A stretch of 64,000 bases of DNA from NCBI GenBank assembly GCA_027924585.1, contig BSBM01000643.1:19889001-19953000 (forward strand), in the 5' to 3' direction. The notes beneath the pieces are model-generated. The model worked only from the letters and a program-made list of their open reading frames with translations, ran no database searches and was not told the origin of the DNA. Below, in pieces: positions 11,272 to 20,744 of the stretch (the first letter of the stretch is position 1; each line of letters opens with the position of its first letter). The DNA is from Larix kaempferi. Its lineage: Eukaryota > Streptophyta > Pinopsida > Pinales > Pinaceae. The position numbers were made by a program, and so were the translations under genes.

Positions 11272-12049
11272 CCAACTCTACAATCTGGTTGATTCTGTCT
11301 TGAATAACATCCTGATCGGTACTGAAAGGTTGAAGTAATTGGTATGCTGGAAACTTAAGATGAATAGGTAACTGAACCTCCATGCCATATACCAACTCAA
11401 AAGGGGACTTCCCAGTGGAACTCTTCTTGGTAATACGGTCAACCCATAAAGAAAATTTTATTTTGCTATCCCATGATTTCTTATTATCCCCAACAGTTTT
11501 CTTAATAATAGTCATTAAGTTCTTGTTACTGGATTCTGCAAGGCCATTTCCTTGGGGGTAATAATCCGACGAATGGCATAATGTAATGCCATACTTGAAA
11601 CATAATGCTGAGAATTCTGTTGAGCTGAATGCTTTGGCATTATCGGTGGTTATCTTGGAAGGTATATCAAAACATGTGATAATCTTGTCTTTAAGAAAAT
11701 CCATGATCACACCTTCGGTAGCCTTCTTGGTGGGAATTGCTTCCACCCACTTAGTGAAGTAATAGGTAGCAACAAGGATCCATGAATAACCAATGCTTGA
11801 GTTATCCTTGAACTTACCGATGAAATATAGCCCCCACTGCTGAAAAGGGGCTTGGACTATTACTGGTTTTAAAGGCAAGGCTGCTAGGTTTTGTTTTCCG
11901 ACAAAAAATTGACATTCCTGACAATTCCTAACATACTTGTGCACATCTAAAAATATATTTGTCCAGTAATAGCCAGCTCGAAGGATCTTGTGGGCTGTAG
12001 TTCTAGCTACATAGTGACCACCACAAAATCCCGAGTGAAAATCAACCAA
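11252..12049 (-). pseudogene. gypsy-C integrase (zinc-binding and catalytic core)
   Basis: A 265-codon open stretch with the HHCC-like zinc-binding region (GGHYVART...CQEC near residues 11-46) and the core: WGLYFIGKF at 72, TTDNAKAF and GLAESSNKN. The second catalytic Asp and the catalytic Glu are present, but the first Asp of WGLDF is replaced by Tyr, which should kill strand transfer. In the element it would insert cDNA into chromosomes. It is preceded by RNase H (12244-12915) and followed by the C-terminal domain in another frame. Confidence 0.85.
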
Positions 12050-12243
12050 GATTTTTTTGGATTGTGGTTCGTCGACACAACTAAGTATTAATCCATTTGG
12101 TTTTCTCCAGCTCGGTCCATCTTGTGTAATGCAATACTTAGTGGCCTTTAACCTTAATGCTCATCTCTTATGTCCTATTAGATGTTCTGGGCATGTAAGG
12201 TTATTTAAGAAGAAAATGATATCTGTATACCATTCACACTGTT

Positions 12244-12915
12244 CTAACCGTTGAAGCTCTGCTGACTTGACCTGTTCTGACACACCATTCCCAAGGCTTC
12301 CTCATTCCCCTGAGTTAACATCTTTTCAAGGCCTTGTCCCTTCATGTGTTTAGTGGGTCTAATTTCTAAGTCATATTCTTGTATTTTAGACACCCACTTC
12401 CCTCTTATCCCTAGGAAATCCTGCTGGGATAATATATCTTTTACTGTTGCATGTGGTACATAACCAATTATCTTAGAATAACCAACATACGTTCTGAAAT
12501 GTTTAAGGGATTTTACTAATGCATAGGCTTGCTTTTCCATTAGTGTATATTTTAACTCGGAGTTCTGTAATTCTCTACTCATGAATGCAATGGGTTGCTC
12601 GAAACCTTCATTATTCTTTTGAAGCAACACCCCTGCAATCGTGTCCTCTTATGCAAATGAGAAAATCTGAAAATCTTTTGTGTAATCAAGGCTAACCAAA
12701 ACCGGTGATTTTGCTATGCTTTCCTTGATGCATTTGAATGCATTTCTACCTTCATCTGACCATATGAACTTTAACATCTTTCTTTAAAAGTTTATGTAAT
12801 GGTTTCATTAATTCTCCTAAGTTGGGGATGAACCTCCTTATGAAGTTAGTCTGACCATTGAATGACTGGAGGGCTTTCAAATCTTTGGGAAAAGGTACTC
12901 TTTTTATGGCCTCTA
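12244..12915 (-). pseudogene. gypsy-C RT connection and canonical RNase H
   Basis: Starting at the E insertion edge, the minus strand reads AIKRVPFPKDLKALQSFNG and FIRRFIPNLGELMKP, the end of RT. It continues into EQPIAFMSRELQNSELKY, MEKQAYALVKSLKHFRTYVG and RGKWVSKIQEYDLEI, the canonical gypsy RNase H. The middle is broken by a frameshift near 12650-12780. This RNase H is separate from the extra RNase H located upstream of RT at 18026-18403, so gypsy-C has two RNase H domains. It continues the RT at 16862-17302 once insertion E is disregarded. Confidence 0.85.
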
Positions 12916-14424
12916 TGTTGATTAAGTTGTCATTGATGCCAACAGTGCCTGGCCATTGATGACAACAGTTGCGTCTTGGTGCCCCTTGTGGAGCCCCTGA
13001 GGGTTAGTGTTTGGTTTGTGGTTGTCTGTGTCAAGAAGAGACCTTTTGACTTTGTCCAAGCCCAAGCTTGAAGCCCTTGGAGGCCTTGGGACAATGCCAA
13101 AAGCCCTGGCTACCCATTAACTTGGGTGAGTACACCTAAGTTGTATCTTGGTCCCAGTTGAGTCCATTGTTATATCCCCTGCTCCTGGTTGTACTTTTAT
13201 GGTCTCTTGGTTGATTGTTGAATGAATGTATCCCTCACACAATTGACTTGTGCTCTTACATGATGAAGTCTTTCTTTTGATGATATCCTTGAAGAGATCC
13301 TACACTAATTAAAGAAAACAAGTTGAAGGACCCTGCCAATGCAACCAAGATCCTCATAGGGTGATATCCATCATTAAGCCCTTTTGATTGATATATGGAG
13401 TGTCTCCTAACTCCTTACGGTTGATGAGTTATCGTCATTTAAAGTTGATGAGGTCATGAAGCCCTTAGTACCCTTATCTTGGGGTTTTGATGACTATGAA
13501 CCCATTTGGTAATGAAACCATTACATATGCTTTTAAGGCACCTATGATGACCTTGTGTCATTGAAGAAGCCCTTGGAAATCATGATGAAAGCCCACAAAT
13601 TGGTCATATGCCCATAAGTTTGAAGAAGCCCATGATCTGTAATGATGGTGCCCTTATACTTGGAAGCTTGGTCCTTGAACCCACCCTTGATGATTTTTGA
13701 TGTCATAGCTTGATGGTGAAGTCCATGATCTTGATAGGTAGAAATGACCCATTATGTGGTCATTTAAAACGAAATACTTGATAATGTCCATGCCTTTGTT
13801 GAAAAGTTTAAGCACTTGCACTTGATGTTGATGGAGTTGGTCCTTAAGCCCACAAGTCCGGTTCTTGAAGCCCATTGCACAATGGCATATGGTGGCTTGG
13901 TTGGAGTCTTGGTTGGTGTGATTAAAACCCTTCACATTGTACTTAGAAAGCATTCCCTTATGGTCTAACCCCAATAAAACAAGGATGTTGTACATCCATG
14001 AAGCCAAGGAGAGTAAAGGTATCAAAGCCTTAAAGCATTGAATAAATAAAATTCTAATTCAAATAAAAACAAAATAATAAATTGTTTATTGTTAAAAGTC
14101 AGCTCCACAAATGAAGCTTTTGGACAAAATAAAAATAAAATGAAATTTTATGACAAGTCGGCCCAGCTATATTTAAAATTATAATAATAAAAAATAAACT
14201 CAATTTGTGACAAGTCGGCTCAAAATAATTAATTGAAAAAGTAGTATAAATACAACTGAAAAGTCATTCATTTGTGAGGTGATTTTTTGGTGAAGATGAA
14301 GCTCTGAAATTCGCGGGTACTGTAGCAGCTACAGTGACTGAAAATGTTTTTGGTATGTGGAATTTGGTGTGAGAAAATTAGCTCTGATTTTCGGATGAAC
14401 CTGAGGCAGCTACAATAAAGTTTT

Positions 14425-14625
14425 TTTTTCTGATTTTTTTTGGTAAAGGAAACACTGGAGATGAAGCCCTAATTTTTTTGGTGAAGGCAACAAAGCTCTG
14501 ATTTTTTTTGAAAAGGAAACACTGGAGATGAAGCCCTAATTTTTTTTGGTGAAGGCAACAAAGCTCTGATTTTTTTTTTTGGTAAAGGAAACGTTGAAGA
14601 TGAAGCTCCTTTTTAAGGTTGACGT
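14425..14625. repeat. About 70-bp tandem repeat in insertion E
   Basis: GGAAACACTGGAGATGAAGC occurs at 14448 and 14515, with a diverged version at 14587. Between them lies the shared TTTTTTTGGTGAAGGCAACAAAGCTCTGA block. Periods of 67 and 72 bases differ by the length of the T runs. Confidence 0.8.
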
Positions 14626-16238
14626 CAAGGGCATCTCAGCTGCTCTTTTCTGAAATTGAAGGCCGTCCCACCTGCTGATCAAGTTCAGATCTGTTTTGAT
14701 GATTTTTGTTTTGATTGCTTCCAGGGTTTGATATTTTTTTTTGGTGATCTTTCTAGAAGTGTCTAAAGGTCTATTTATTGAAGACATCTTCTCCTCACTT
14801 GGATGCATATCTCAGTTGTGCTTGACGTCTAGGGTAAAAGGATTATCTCTGCTGCTCACATATGTGAATTGGGTGACTGTTCAAGAGGTGACGTTGATGG
14901 TTTATGCTACACTTACCTAGCCGTCTGGTGTTGTGAGGTTTGGTCTGCTGTTTGGGGTCTTCCCTTGCTTCGATCTGCTAGTTTGAAGTTGTGTGAACCC
15001 TGTCCTCTACACTGAGCTACCTTTAAAGGACCCGATCTGTTCTGTGCCTTGCTTGTTGAGCTAGCTGTGACTCTAGAAGCTCAGCCGTGACCTTTAGACT
15101 CTGTTGTGAGTCCCTTTCCTGTTGGCTACCTTCTGTTCTGTGGAGGCCGTAAAACTTTAGACTGTATCCTATTCTACTGTGAGGCCTGGAATCTTGAACT
15201 GTTGTGCAGTGTGAATATAGCATAATTATTGTGGGAATGTTTTAGTAGAGGCTGTAGTCCTAATGTTTCTGGTTACTTGTGTTAAAGATCTGTTGTTATT
15301 TATTTCAGACCTACTTTACTACTGTGACTTATTCTGGGTTTGATACTAATCCTGTGTGTTGAGGGTTTATCACTTTAGACCTTTTTGTGTCTTCTTCTAT
15401 TGGACAGTCTTTATGCTGAGGTTTGTTTGTGTGAGGTAAGATCACTCCAAACTCTATATGATGCACACTTGATGATTGATTCTTGAACAAATCCAAGCTT
15501 GAAGCTGAGGTCTTCTATAGCTCACACAGAAGTCTGAGGTTGGCATAAATACACAGACATGCAATATAAGAGATGATTCCATGTCAATACATGATGTATC
15601 CTATGATGTAATGATGCATGCAAACATGATGATGTTGATAGTGTATGTATAGTGATGCACTGTGGAGTAAAGAGTACAGTAGGCAGTAATCTGATGAATT
15701 ACATACACAATGATTATGCTCAGTAGTCAGTAACATGCTTGAGTGATGATAGTGACCGACATTGATCGTGGCATATCTTTGACTTCATATTGACATAGTG
15801 TGAATTGACAAGTAAATGACAAGATAAGTGAAACAACAATGGCAGCTTGATTTGGCAGTGATCAGTGAGCAGAGGTATATGAGCAGACTTCCTTCTAGAT
15901 CTTATTGTGACCGCAGTGACATGTCGATGAACAGAGCTGAGGTAATGAGCAAGACGTCCTTGTAGATCTGATTATGACAGCAGTGACATATTGATGAACA
16001 GAGGTACATAAGCAGCTTGGTACAGGTTTGGCACAGGTTTCCATATGTGCAGTTGGTCTAACTCAGATTGGCTGAGTTGTATGAGCACTTGGTTTGACCC
16101 AGGTGGTCTGGTACACAGTTGGTTGAACCCAGATTTATTGATTCGAATAATGAGAACAACAGATTGATTTATGCACATAGATTGATTGGTACATCTAAGA
16201 TTGATTGGTACAGCTAGATAGCAGTGTGGTACAGTTGT

Positions 16239-16350
16239 GATGAGCAGTGAATGAGTAGTGAACAATTGATGACAGTGAACAGTTGATGAGCAGTGAATGA
16301 GTAGTGAACAATTGATGACAGTGGTCAATTGATGAGCAGTGGCAGTGGTT
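16239..16350. repeat. 46-bp tandem repeat in insertion E
   Basis: GATGAGCAGTGAATGAGTAG starts at 16239 and 16285, and a shortened version (GATGAGCAGTGGCAG) at 16331. The units share GAACAATTGATGACAGTG. The spacing is exactly 46 bases each time. Confidence 0.8.
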
Positions 16351-16861
16351 GAGCAGTGTGGTGCAGGTGTTGGTTAATAGGTCCGCAGGATCAGTGCGGT
16401 TTTGGTTCAATAGTTCGGGATCTATCTTCATATCAGGGTGGCAGGACGGGGCAAGGAAATTGAGGGAGCTAAGGCTTCCTTCAGGTTGTAGCCTGTAAAC
16501 CAGGGGGTTGTAGCCTCCTTCCAGTTGTAGCTGGAGAATTGAAGTCTTTGTAACAAAGGGGGTTGTTACCTCCTTCCAGTTGTTGTTGGCAAATTATTAT
16601 TATAAAAGCTTCCGTGGTTTTTCCCCTAGGACTTGGGTTTCCACGTAAAAATCTTGTGTACTGTGTTTTTCTATGCTTCCTATGTGATGATGATATGATG
16701 AACTGTAACTGTTAATAATGCTGATGATATAATGATAATGTGATAATGCATTAATGAATGATGTATTGAATAAGCTGCTGATGATTGTTAAAGTTGAAAA
16801 ATAATAAAAGCTACACACACTGTTCACCCCCCCCCTCTCAGTGTGGTCGGTGTGTCCAACA

Positions 16862-17420
16862 CTCTACTCTGACAGGGTCCACTTTAAGTCCATCCTTTGT
16901 TATTATGTGGCCTAACAGTTTGCCTACATCAATACCAAGTACTGATTTAGCTGGGTTGAGTGATATGCCAAATTTCCGACATTTCTCGAAAACTTGTCTT
17001 AAGTGTTTGACATGATCATTCCTTTCCTTAGAAAAAACTGTCAAATCGTCTTGATAAATCTCAATTATTTTCCCAACCAGCTCTTTAAAAGCGTAATCCA
17101 TAGCACGCTGAAAAGTGGCTCCCGCATTTGTTAAACCAAAAGGCATTTTGATGTATTCATAAGTACCCCATGGGGTGGTGAAGGTAGTCTTATGTCGATC
17201 CTCCTTATTAATTAAAACTTGGTTATATCTGGAGAATCCGTCCAACATGGAAATTATTCCTGAACCTGTTATTCTCTGGAGAAGAGTTTCCATGTTTGGC
17301 AATGGGTAGTTACCTTTTAGGTAGGATGTATTAATATTTCTAAAATCAATGCAAATCCTGATTGAACCATTCTTCTTTCAAACTACCACCAAATTTGAGC
17401 ACCAAGTCGAATGTCTTGTT
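16862..17420 (-). pseudogene. gypsy-C reverse transcriptase catalytic part
   Basis: The minus-strand frame from 17302 reads ISMLDGFSRYNQVLI (first catalytic Asp), TTFTTPWGTYEYIKMPFGL, GATFQRAMD, then IEIYQDDLTVFS (the YxDD box, intact) and LGHIITKDGLKVDPV. Just upstream in another frame is the RICIDFRNIN block. This is the gypsy RT palm, responsible for copying element RNA into DNA. It is separated from the N-terminal RT segment (17423-17630) by a stop and frame change, and it is cut at 16862 by insertion E. The catalytic residues are preserved but the frame is not. Confidence 0.85.
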
Positions 17421-17422
17421 GG

Positions 17423-18559
17423 CTAGATGATTCCTGCTGCCAACATCTTTTCTAATTCCTTCTTGACTATTTGTGCCATCTTTGGGTTTATTTGTCTCAG
17501 TTTTTGTCGGAATGGCTTAACATCTTTGAATTCTGGTTTCAAAGGGATGACATGTTGAAACACATCATCTCGGTAGGCCTTAAGTTCATCATATGTGAAT
17601 GAAAAAACATCCCTATATTGCCTTACCAAGTTAATTAACTCATTTCGTTCTTTTTCTGAAGTTCCTTTTCCAATTTTAATTAATTTTGGATCTTTGTCTA
17701 TTCCGATGTTTACTTCTATGTATTCCCCAGGTTTGATCGTGTCCTTTTTATTCTTATATTTGTTCTGCCGATCAAAACCATGCTCTAATTCCACAAAGCC
17801 ACTAGGGATAAGATTGAACTGATCATGCTTTTTCTGATACTCTTTACCTTCCTCTTGGAAGCTGACCTGAAAATATGAAAACTCTTCCACATTGTGGATG
17901 AATTTCAAAATTTGGTCGTCATTCTGAAAAACTTGCCAATGGTGTACATTATCAGTAATAGATGGTCTAAAATTTATTTCTAGTGTACCATTCCCATTTA
18001 ATAGTTCTTCGGTTGGCTGAAGTGTTGATGCAGCTACTGCTAGTCTATCTGCCATGCAATTCTGATCTCGAGGAATAGCAATAAGGTCTAATGCATAAAA
18101 AAGTTCCATAGTGTCCCATATTGCATTCCTATATCTTTTAAGTCTTTGACATTTGCATGCATACTTGTTCTTCACTTGGAGAATTATTAAGTTTGAGTCT
18201 CCCTTAATACTAAGCAGTTTGATTCCCATGTCCATAGAAATTTCTAATCCTAGAAGTAATGCCTCATATTCAGCCACATTATTGGTTGCATCAAATTCTA
18301 ACCTATAAGCAAAGTTGAAAGTTTTCCCACTAGGTGAAGTGATGACAATGCCTGCCCCTTTACCCGCTCTTGAGTGTGCTCCATCAAAATTCATTCTCCA
18401 TACCTCACTAACTTTCTCATCTTTTATTTGTTCTTTTACAGGGGCTAGAAAGTTGGAGTAAATTGCATAACAGCCATTGATATCAGTGCTGTATACATAT
18501 TCATTTTTTAAATTCTTAGGATCCTCAACATGATATTTCTTTGCTTTTTCTGTATGCAA
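17423..18559 (-). CDS. gypsy-C pol segment: extra RNase H domain fused upstream of RT
   Basis: A 378-codon uninterrupted frame. Residues 53-178 (about 18026-18403) form a complete RNase H: FDGA (Asp59), NNVAEYEALLLG (Glu97), IKGDSNLI (Asp121) and MADRLAVAAS (Asp171), so all four acidic residues are present. Residues 300-378 are the N-terminal part of gypsy RT (YRDVFSFTYDELKAY, HVIPLKPEFKDVKPF, KKELEKMLAAGII). The protease ends just upstream (18578). Known Tat/Ogre elements carry the additional RNase H after the RT-linked RNase H; here it precedes RT. The same order is seen in gypsy-H. The start Met is arbitrary because this is part of a polyprotein. Confidence 0.85.
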   Translation of the reverse strand: MHTEKAKKYHVEDPKNLKNEYVYSTDINGCYAIYSNFLAPVKEQIKDEKVSEVWRMNFDGAHSRAGKGAGIVITSPSGKTFNFAYRLEFDATNNVAEYEALLLGLEISMDMGIKLLSIKGDSNLIILQVKNKYACKCQRLKRYRNAIWDTMELFYALDLIAIPRDQNCMADRLAVAASTLQPTEELLNGNGTLEINFRPSITDNVHHWQVFQNDDQILKFIHNVEEFSYFQVSFQEEGKEYQKKHDQFNLIPSGFVELEHGFDRQNKYKNKKDTIKPGEYIEVNIGIDKDPKLIKIGKGTSEKERNELINLVRQYRDVFSFTYDELKAYRDDVFQHVIPLKPEFKDVKPFRQKLRQINPKMAQIVKKELEKMLAAGII

Positions 18560-18577
18560 TTTAACTAGAGAGTTTTC

Positions 18578-19262
18578 TTATGCGGGTACCGTGGCATAAC
18601 TCCAATCCATTTGGATGGAACCCCCTAGATCAGCAGCCCACTTTCTACAAAGGAGCATGCCCCACTGGTCTGGTACATCGATCACTAGGACATCCATGGT
18701 GATATGGATATCAAGGTATTTGGCAAACTGCACAGGTAGATTCAAAATAATGCCAATTACATCAACTTCTCTAGAATCCATGGCACAAACATTTCCATAT
18801 GGTCTAGTGATCTTTAAATTCATCTTTTCCATGACCTTCTTGGTCATGTTGTTTGATGAGGCCCCAAAGTCAATCATATAGTTGTGTAGAAGAAGATCAT
18901 TTATCATCAATGATACATAAAAGGTCGGGTGATCTTCTTTTCTCGTGTCCCTAGTATGAAAATCTACTGGGGGGTCTTTCTCATCAATTTTCTTTTGAAA
19001 AGGGCTTCTTTTCTTTGGATGTTCTTGATTTATCTCTTGTGGAGGATCAATTACTTTCATTAATTTCTCCCTCTGGTAAGGGATCTTGAGGACTTCTATG
19101 ACAGGTACAGGAAATTTTGCATTCTCAAACCATTTTCCTAAATCAAGATCAACAGGAATAGGGTTAGGATTATGTGGAGTTATTACCTTTGGTACATACT
19201 ATTGTTTGGCCTTGGGGCTCCAACATAATCCCGTCTCTGATAAGTCCTTTAAACTTAGGCAT
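18578..19262 (-). pseudogene. gypsy-C aspartic protease
   Basis: The main open stretch (18578-19060) reads YVSLMINDLLLHNYMIDFGASSNNM, TRPYGNVCAMDSREVDVIG, MDVLVIDVPDQWGMLL and GGSIQMDWSYATVP. It is a retropepsin-like domain that would cleave gag-pol. The catalytic triad normally read D-S-G or D-T-G is D-F-G here (a single TCT to TTT-type change), so it is probably dead. Upstream residues (19060-19262) carry a linker with PVPVIEVLKIPYQREKL. It lies between gag and the extra RNase H. Confidence 0.8.
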
Positions 19263-20600
19263 CTATTTGATCTGTTCCGGAGTAGGCATTTCACCATAAG
19301 CATTAGCTAATCTATCATTTTCTTGGGAATGCTCTCTAGCTTGTTTCCATGTTTCTTGAGAGAGTGGGTGAACATGTCCTACTATATTGATGTATTCAGG
19401 CTCGCTTGTGAAAACTCCATTACTGCTACTTCCCATGTATTCATGTTCTAGGGATTTGCATGCTACATAACATGTAGACTCTTCATGTAATGCATCACAA
19501 GGTCTACAATATGGAGGAATTTCTTCAACCATATTGGCGGTTTCAAGTTGATGAGGCATCCTATCCTCTTGATGAGGTCCTTTCTTATGCCACTTTCCTT
19601 TATTATTATGTTGAAAAGGCTTCTGATTGGAATATGATCTTTCTATAGCAACCACCCTATTTTGCATAGTCTTGGGTTGAGTGACATAGTTGGCTTCCAT
19701 TGCCTCCATACGTTCACTCATCTCCTTCATTTGCTTTTCATAAGCTTCTTGCATTTTATCCATGGGTGGTTTATCCTTAGGCTCATGATGCTTAGCAATG
19801 TTTCTTGTGAACCTAAGGATGTTTGATTTACCCAGCGTTTGCACGTTTAGATCAGTTTTTACAGCCATCTCTCAAGGTAGGTGGTTCTCTTGAGCATCTT
19901 TCAAAGTAGGTGGTTCTCTATCAATAAGCATGAATTTGAGATCCCTAGTAAATGCCTCCATGTAGTAAATTAATATGGATTTATCAGTGGGTTTAATATC
20001 ATCATCAAAACTGGCAACCAAATCTCTGAACTTTTTATTAAAATCCTCCATCATTTCATTTTCATTTCTTTTCATGGAATGGAGGGCATTCAATAAGTGA
20101 CGCGGCTCTTTCTTTTCTCCCCATCTTCCCACAAAACCTTTTATCAAGGCATCATAAGAATCATAGGTATTATCTGCTAATCCTCTGAACCACTCAGTTG
20201 CATCATCTTCTAGAGATAAGGAAAAAAGCCTCATATACACATCATCATGTTGTTGTGCAAGAGTTTGGCACTAGACCAGGTTCCTATCAAATCTTTGAAG
20301 GTGGATTGTTGTCGAAATGGCGTTGTTTCCTTGAAAGAAAGGTAACTTCTCAATGGCTCTTTCAGGGAGTTCATGTGGATATCCTGCAATCTGAGTAAGG
20401 TTAAGGGGTTTAAATTTTTTATCCATCGGAGACAATTCTTTATTTGTAAACAAAAACTAGATGTCAGGGAGGGACTCGGATCATAAATGTTCAAGGACCC
20501 TACAAGAAGTAAGTCTAGCTTGTCTCCTTCGATAAACCCTTTCAGGTTCAGGAATGAAACTGACTAAATTGTCAGAAGTTCTTCTTGTAGAATACCTGAT
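19263..20600 (-). pseudogene. gypsy-C gag
   Basis: Pieces in three frames: PLNLTQIAGYPHELPERAIEKLPFFQG (20271-20453), DDATEWFRGLADNTYDSYDALIKGFVGRWG and MMEDFNKKFRDLVASF (19872-20240; the retrotransposon gag capsid pattern), and a C-terminal part (19263-19868). The last has a helical Met/Glu-rich stretch (KQMKEMSERMEAMEAN) and a zinc-knuckle-like YCRPCDALHEESTCY with C-x2-C-x3-H-x4-C spacing. Frameshifts at about 19870 and 20240 break it. The upstream limit is not clear; coding similarity extends to about 20594. Confidence 0.8.
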
Positions 20601-20720
20601 TGTATTGTTGACCAGTGGAGTCGCCAGGTGGATCGAGTGAATCTTAGAAGTTTTCAACTAGACACACCAAAGGTATAAAACAAAAAGAAGTTAAAATGTC
20701 GTACCCAGGGATAGAATATT

Positions 20721-20741
20721 TATCCCCAGCAACAACGCCAA
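20721..20741 (-). promoter_or_regulatory. gypsy-C primer-binding site (tRNA-Asp-like, degenerate)
   Basis: Immediately after the 5' LTR the minus strand reads TTTTTGGCGTTGTTGCTGGGGATA. The usual plant tRNA-Asp primer site is TGGCGCCGTTGCCGGGGA. This copy differs by three C-to-T changes, two of them at CpG positions. It marks 20745-24265 as the 5' LTR. Confidence 0.75.
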
Positions 20742-20744
20742 AAA

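Larger units (their letters stand above)
12916..16861. mobile_element. Insertion E: 3.9-kb LTR-like block (solo LTR or non-autonomous element)
   Basis: The block begins TGTTGATTAAGTTGTCATTG and ends GGTGTGTCCAACA, with TGTTG/CAACA inverted termini. It is flanked by the perfect 5-bp duplication CTCTA (12911-12915 and 16862-16866). Across the flanks the gypsy-C RT frame is continuous (VDPVRV, then EAIKRVPFP). It contains no protein I recognise and no pair of terminal direct repeats. A solo LTR is the simplest reading, though 3.9 kb is long; a non-autonomous element cannot be excluded. Its ends resemble block X and the copia-B LTR ends (TTGTCATTGATG near one end, CACCCCCCCCTCTCAGTG near the other). 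Confidence 0.75.

Noticed and set aside
15972-16431. Minus-strand frames rich in His, Ser and Thr in insertion E
   Set aside because: They come from the 46-bp tandem repeat and nearby GATGAGCAGTG-type words and change frame between units; no protein family is suggested.
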